Source: Styela clava
Lineage: Eukaryota; Chordata; Ascidiacea; Stolidobranchia; Styelidae
Assembly: GCF_964204865.1 (NCBI RefSeq)
Contig: NC_135259.1
Span: 13,030,974-13,094,973, forward strand
Length of the DNA stretch: 64,000 bases
Reading direction: 5' to 3'
Below are positions 59,923 to 64,000 of this stretch, one piece after another. The notes beneath the pieces are model-generated. The model saw only the letters and a program-made list of their open reading frames with translations. It was not told the origin of the DNA and searched no databases. Numbering within the stretch: position 1 is the stretch's first letter; every line of letters starts with the position of its first letter. The position numbers and the translations under genes are program-made.

Positions 59923-62900
59923 ATGAAGCTAATATTTCTTGTTGCTTTTGGACTAGCAATTGGTATGTACATACGTATATTATACATATTACATATATGT
60001 GTTTAATGGATCATCTTGTGGATCATTGATGTTACCTAAAGAGCAAAGTGGTTTTCAAACGTGGTTTCGCAGCGCCTTAGGGTTCCCCAATACAGTCATG
60101 GGTTTCCGTACGTTTCACTTTTAAATCAGAGAGTGTTATTACAAATAAATATTTCGTTTGGATATAATAAAATACCCATCAAGTTTCTTCTTATTATTAA
60201 ACTTGCTACACATTACAGTTCATTTTATTTTGCCAAAATTTGCCATGTCGCTTATAAAATTAAGATTGTTAGTTATCGATCTTAAGATCGGTAAGTATGT
60301 TGATGGGTATTTGTCTTTTTTTTGTCTGTCTGTTAGATACACGCGATATCTCACGAAAGCGAGGTTGAATCTGCTCCAAATTTTGCATGTGCATTCATCA
60401 TATCTCAGGTCAGAAGCCTATAGATTTTGGATGAATTATGTCGTATAATTAGCGAGCTATTGATTAATTAGTGACGAGACACACGGTGTAGCTATGGAGT
60501 AAGAGAGCTGTTTTGGGGGATCCCCTAATTTCGATCGATAAGTCTTCGGTTTCCGACCGATATTCTCGTTAAATTATTGTACAGGAGTTCACGACCCTCT
60601 GGAATGCTTCTTTAGGGTTGGGTTATGCAAGAAGGGGTGAAAACCACTACAGTAGTACTTAATCCCAACTCATCTCGAAATGTCAAAGTACAAATATCAA
60701 AATATAGCGTCCATCGTTTCCGATGACATACTTATAAACAAGGGGCTAAAATATTTGTACTGTATAGGTTCTGCTTGATTGCAAAGTATGTTTTCCCTTG
60801 GCAACATTTCCAGTCGATAGTTCTTCAGAACCCTCAAAAGAATGGCTTTAAAGGACAGACCTCCGTCTGACTTTGAGTGGGCTTGAAAGGATTGGTATAA
60901 TATTTAGGGTGTCCGAGTCAGGAAGCAGTCAGTAATATAAATTTTTGCCTTGGATGCGTTACTGTGTTTGGGCCCCATCTTTTTTCCCGTTGCTGTTCCA
61001 TTGATTCGGCGGCAATGTTGGTCATTAAATACAATTTTTTTTGTATTTTCGATAACCCCTGCAGTTGCATTTTTTGTGGAATATTATATTTGTATATTTG
61101 GAAGGCATGTGCGTGCTTGCTAGAAGGCTAGGGCGGAATAGTGTCGACTTTTTCAATTAATTTCAAAGTTCATATCCGTCTCTGACATACGACAATTCAT
61201 CTGCTGATATGATCGGGCGACTGTGGTGAGATTCCTTATGTACGTTTGACTGTAAGCGTAGGTTCCTGGTTGTTAATTAGAAATATATTGATCATCAATG
61301 ATTCAAGTTTCTCGTATATATTCCAATTTCCAGCATAATTTTCTGCTTATTTTCATGAATATGTTTCGGAATGCACCTTCAAACCAAACTCTTTTCACGA
61401 GGCAGAAAAGGAACAAAAACCTACTGACAGTTATGTTCATTTGACGTTGATTTTTCTTCGATCCTTCAGTGACAGCAGTATACCAAGTTGTTTTCCTTCG
61501 TCATTCGCTTTGTTTTTTCCTTATATTTCGGTTTTTCATTAATTTTTGCGACGTTCACAATAGATTTGTGTGGGCCATTGGAACCGCAGTGAAGGTTATT
61601 AGGCATCAACAATCAATCAAATTGTTCCCCAATAACGATTTCAGATATTTTGAGTGCAGTTCGTGGTTCCATATTGTGCAGCGAAGTAACGGATATCATA
61701 ATTCTAATCGAAAGCCGGAAATCAGCTGACCACGCTCCTCATCCAAATGACAGACGTACGCCGTTCAAACGACACAAGGACACGGCTTTGTCTGTTATAC
61801 ACCGACTTCCAATGGACAGAGGTAATTTTTGAACTCTTCTTACCCCAAAGATTTTGTTAAAACCATCAAAGTCTCATAATAAGAAAGTACTTTTTTATCA
61901 GATTGACTATGAATATATTTTGAATGTAATTTTCAAGCTCACTTCAACTTCACAATCTACGCTTTTTATTGGCATGCCTTTTTGTAAATTATATTTTTCA
62001 TTGTGAACAGGTAACGTAAGAGTGACTGTTGCGCAATTCAATAGCAAACAATCTAAAATAGAGGTGATATTTGACAAACCAAAAAATAGTCAAACTCAAG
62101 GATCGACAATCCGGAAACAAAAAAAGTCTGAAGTTTTGCTCAAAATCGACAAAATGATTCCTCTAGAAACTGGAGAAACTCACCAGGGAGGAAATATTCT
62201 TGGTGCCTTTGAACTGGTATCGCATATGATTATTCCGAAGATACTTGGAAACGACAAAATTGGAGATAATCCGAGAAATTTGAAGACCAAGATAATTCTT
62301 GTAACCATTGTGTCATCATATTGGGAAAAACCGGTGAGTCCGAGTTTATTATATGTGTAAACTGTTACCAAATATTGAATCTAAAATTTTACAAATATTC
62401 TGTTTTATCATGCCAGAAAATAAGGGATTGGGTTCGATCTTTCGAGGTCAAATTTGAGAGTGTACAATTCTTTAGCCCCCGTGGTTTCTTAGATATTGTT
62501 TCATACAAAAATTATTAAGGAGTTTGACGCTGTTAATGGTGCAAACATGCGACGTACAATTCTGTTTCTTACTCCCAACCCATGCAGGAATCAACCGAAC
62601 AAGTATATATTGCTGCTACTTTTGTTGGGAAAGAATGAAATAATGCTGGCGACACTGACACGCCCAACTCTATTTTACATTTCTGGAAGTCTTAGTAATT
62701 AAATACAAAGTGACGATGTTCCTATTCATTGTTTCTTTGGAATTCTTACATCTTTGAACATTGATTCAATATTTTTAGAACATAAATAAACTCGCCACAG
62801 TATTTGTACAATTAAGCAAGCAAGGTGTATTGTCGTATATTGCTGCATATGAGATGAAAGATCGTCCAAGTCAATCAGTTCTTCCGCTAATAGTCTCGAA

Positions 62901-63949
62901 ACAGCAGTTCCTAATGTTACCAAAACTCTACCAAATCGACGCTGTTGCTGGGCATTTAGCAGATGTGAGTACTACAGGTTTACCTTCTGTAGAAGAGGTC
63001 GCAAATAGCACTGATGCATGCTTGCAGAAACATGATTTTTTGTATTTTCTCTGAGGCATACTAAAATATATTATGCAATTCCTATGATTCCCATATTTCA
63101 CATGGTATTTTCTCAAACCATACATATATACACCGATTGTTACTGGAACTCCAATTATCTAAATATATGTCCATTTGTTCCTGCTCACTTTTTTCTTTGG
63201 GTCGATTTTGTAACACTTCATAGAAATAATTTCCTTTTTAAATGAGGCTTTTCAAGTGTGTTGGAAAGATGGGCCTTGTTGGCCTTATAACCCATGTCTG
63301 TTCGGATGTGACTGCGTTGAAAATTCAAAGATGTCTAATGGGTACAAATGCATAAGTCAAAGCCCTTATTGGTTGGATAAAGAATGTACTAAACGTGAGT
63401 AACAGTGTCATTATTGGAATGTTTTTTTATCAGTTGCTGTGGAGTTTAGTTTATTGACTTTGCTGCAAAAATCAAAATAATGTATAGGTGTAGTAATGAA
63501 CACCTTACTTTAACTTGACATTTGTCATATTTACTCTTGCCCCTTCAATAAGCTAATGCCGCCTTTACTAAATATTGTTGAAACTAGATTTTCTGGTTTG
63601 CTACAATATTTGAAACTCTGATCTTTAACATTAGTTGCATTAAAAACATTAGTTGCATTAATTAATAATAATCACTTGAGTGAGAATATCCAACTAAATA
63701 AAACTGTGTTCCTCCTTTTTTTTTTATCTATAAATGTATGCGAGTGCAACCATCTATTATTTAAATTGGATTCCGCGTTTAAATATTTATAAAATTTCCG
63801 ATGAAATTGTTTTTAAATATTTTTCAGCATCAGCGATGTTGACATGCTTGCCAGATCGTATGGAACTTAGATTACCAAAACATTACGTAACAGAATCCAA
63901 AACCCATTCAAAAGAAACACTTGTGTACATTGGTCTCATCGACATGTGG
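59923..63949 (+). CDS. Secreted vWA / Cys-rich (EGF-like) / possible ZP-domain protein, 5' part
   Basis: Exons 59923-59962, 61645-61821, 62011-62333, 62779-62977, 63257-63394 and 63828-63949, with the gene continuing beyond the window. Exon 1 is a signal peptide (MKLIFLVAFGLAI). Exons 2-4 follow the von Willebrand factor A pattern: TDIIILIES (strand 1), the GNVRVTVAQFNS strand, VLLKIDKMIPL, the GG-containing loop before GAFELVSHM, KTKIILVTIVSS, then LSKQGVLSYIAAYEM. The metal-binding DxSxS motif is degenerate (ESRKS). Exon 5 encodes about eight cysteines (CWKDGPCWPYNPCLFGCDC...), EGF-like in spacing. Exon 6 starts MLTCLPDRMELRLPKHYV, which resembles the start of a ZP domain. The exon 4 donor is ambiguous: GAT/gtgagt at 62,964 is stronger, but only CAG/gtttac at 62,977 keeps the Cys-rich frame. 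Intron 1 holds a hAT-like repeat. Confidence 0.62.
60050..60640. mobile_element. Possible hAT-like element with hairpin-rich interior
   Basis: Left part AGTGGTTTTCAAACGTGGTTTCGC...AGGGTTCCCC and right part AAGAAGGGGTGAAAACCACT form inverted ends of a common hAT type; a clear target duplication was not found. Inside are a perfect palindrome around 60,276 (CGATCTTAAGATCG) and a CTGTCTGTTAGATACACGCG-type repeat, probably another element nested within. Lies in intron 1 of the vWA gene. Confidence 0.4.
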
Positions 63950-64000
63950 GTGATTTGTTTATTTTTTCGCAAAATTGCAAACAATTGCACGATTTAATTT

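Noticed and set aside
61482-61592. An exon beginning at CTTCAG/TGACAG near 61,470 for the vWA gene
   Set aside because: It would place a very hydrophobic, Phe-rich segment between the signal peptide and the vWA domain; the exon at 61,645 fits phase and fold better.
1-64000. CRISPR arrays, bacterial operons or ribosome-binding sites
   Set aside because: Intron-split genes, GT-AG splice sites and animal gene families show eukaryotic nuclear DNA; no spaced direct-repeat array was seen.

Overview
The window is AT-rich animal (metazoan) nuclear DNA. Genes are split by short GT-AG introns (mostly 70-1,100 bp), and much of the remaining sequence is decayed DNA transposons. The families present (SLC22 and SLCO transporters with Kazal-type loop cysteines, a Golgi heparan-sulfate sulfotransferase, a vWA/EGF/ZP-type secreted protein) fit a deuterostome. 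The low GC, compact introns and splice acceptors directly abutting the ATG (typical of SL trans-splicing genomes) lean towards a tunicate. That placement is inference; no marker gene fixes the species. All gene models were assembled by hand from splice signals, exon phase and family similarity.

Layout. (1) 1-12,000: a tandem array of small secreted-peptide genes. The last exon of one is at the left edge; complete three-exon genes lie at 3,701-4,440, 6,777-8,472 and 10,710-11,922, and a dispersed fifth member is at 46,134-46,885. Each has a signal peptide, a middle segment (clearly cationic in three of the four complete genes), usually a dibasic (KR) processing site after a conserved Trp, and an acidic tail ending in a D-V/I-x-D-L-F-D/E motif carried on its own tiny last exon. 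I do not recognise the family; it is the best candidate for an undescribed system here. (2) 13,430-16,901 (minus): a complete five-exon heparan sulfate 3-O-sulfotransferase-like gene. (3) 18,370-20,488 (minus): a six-exon gene of unknown function with an internally duplicated 62-residue exon. (4) 22,583-41,850: two SLC22-type organic ion transporter genes in tandem. The first is preceded by a 3,023-bp apparently perfect tandem duplication of its 5' end; the second has lost the ancestral ATG. hAT-like insertions can be dated by comparing the two copies. (5) 49,665-56,838: a complete 11-exon SLCO4-like organic anion transporting polypeptide gene. (6) 59,923 to the right edge: the 5' part of a secreted vWA + Cys-rich/EGF-like + possible ZP gene.

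Mobile DNA is mostly non-autonomous or decayed hAT elements with 8-bp target duplications (22,583; 36,611; 39,311; 42,862; 53,482), a tRNA-derived SINE nested in a hAT transposase relic, a mariner-type MITE, and an interspersed repeat family marked by GTACCGGTA. The genes do not form one pathway. The transporters and the sulfotransferase are ordinary single-locus animal genes, whereas the peptide array and the SLC22 pair show recent local duplication.
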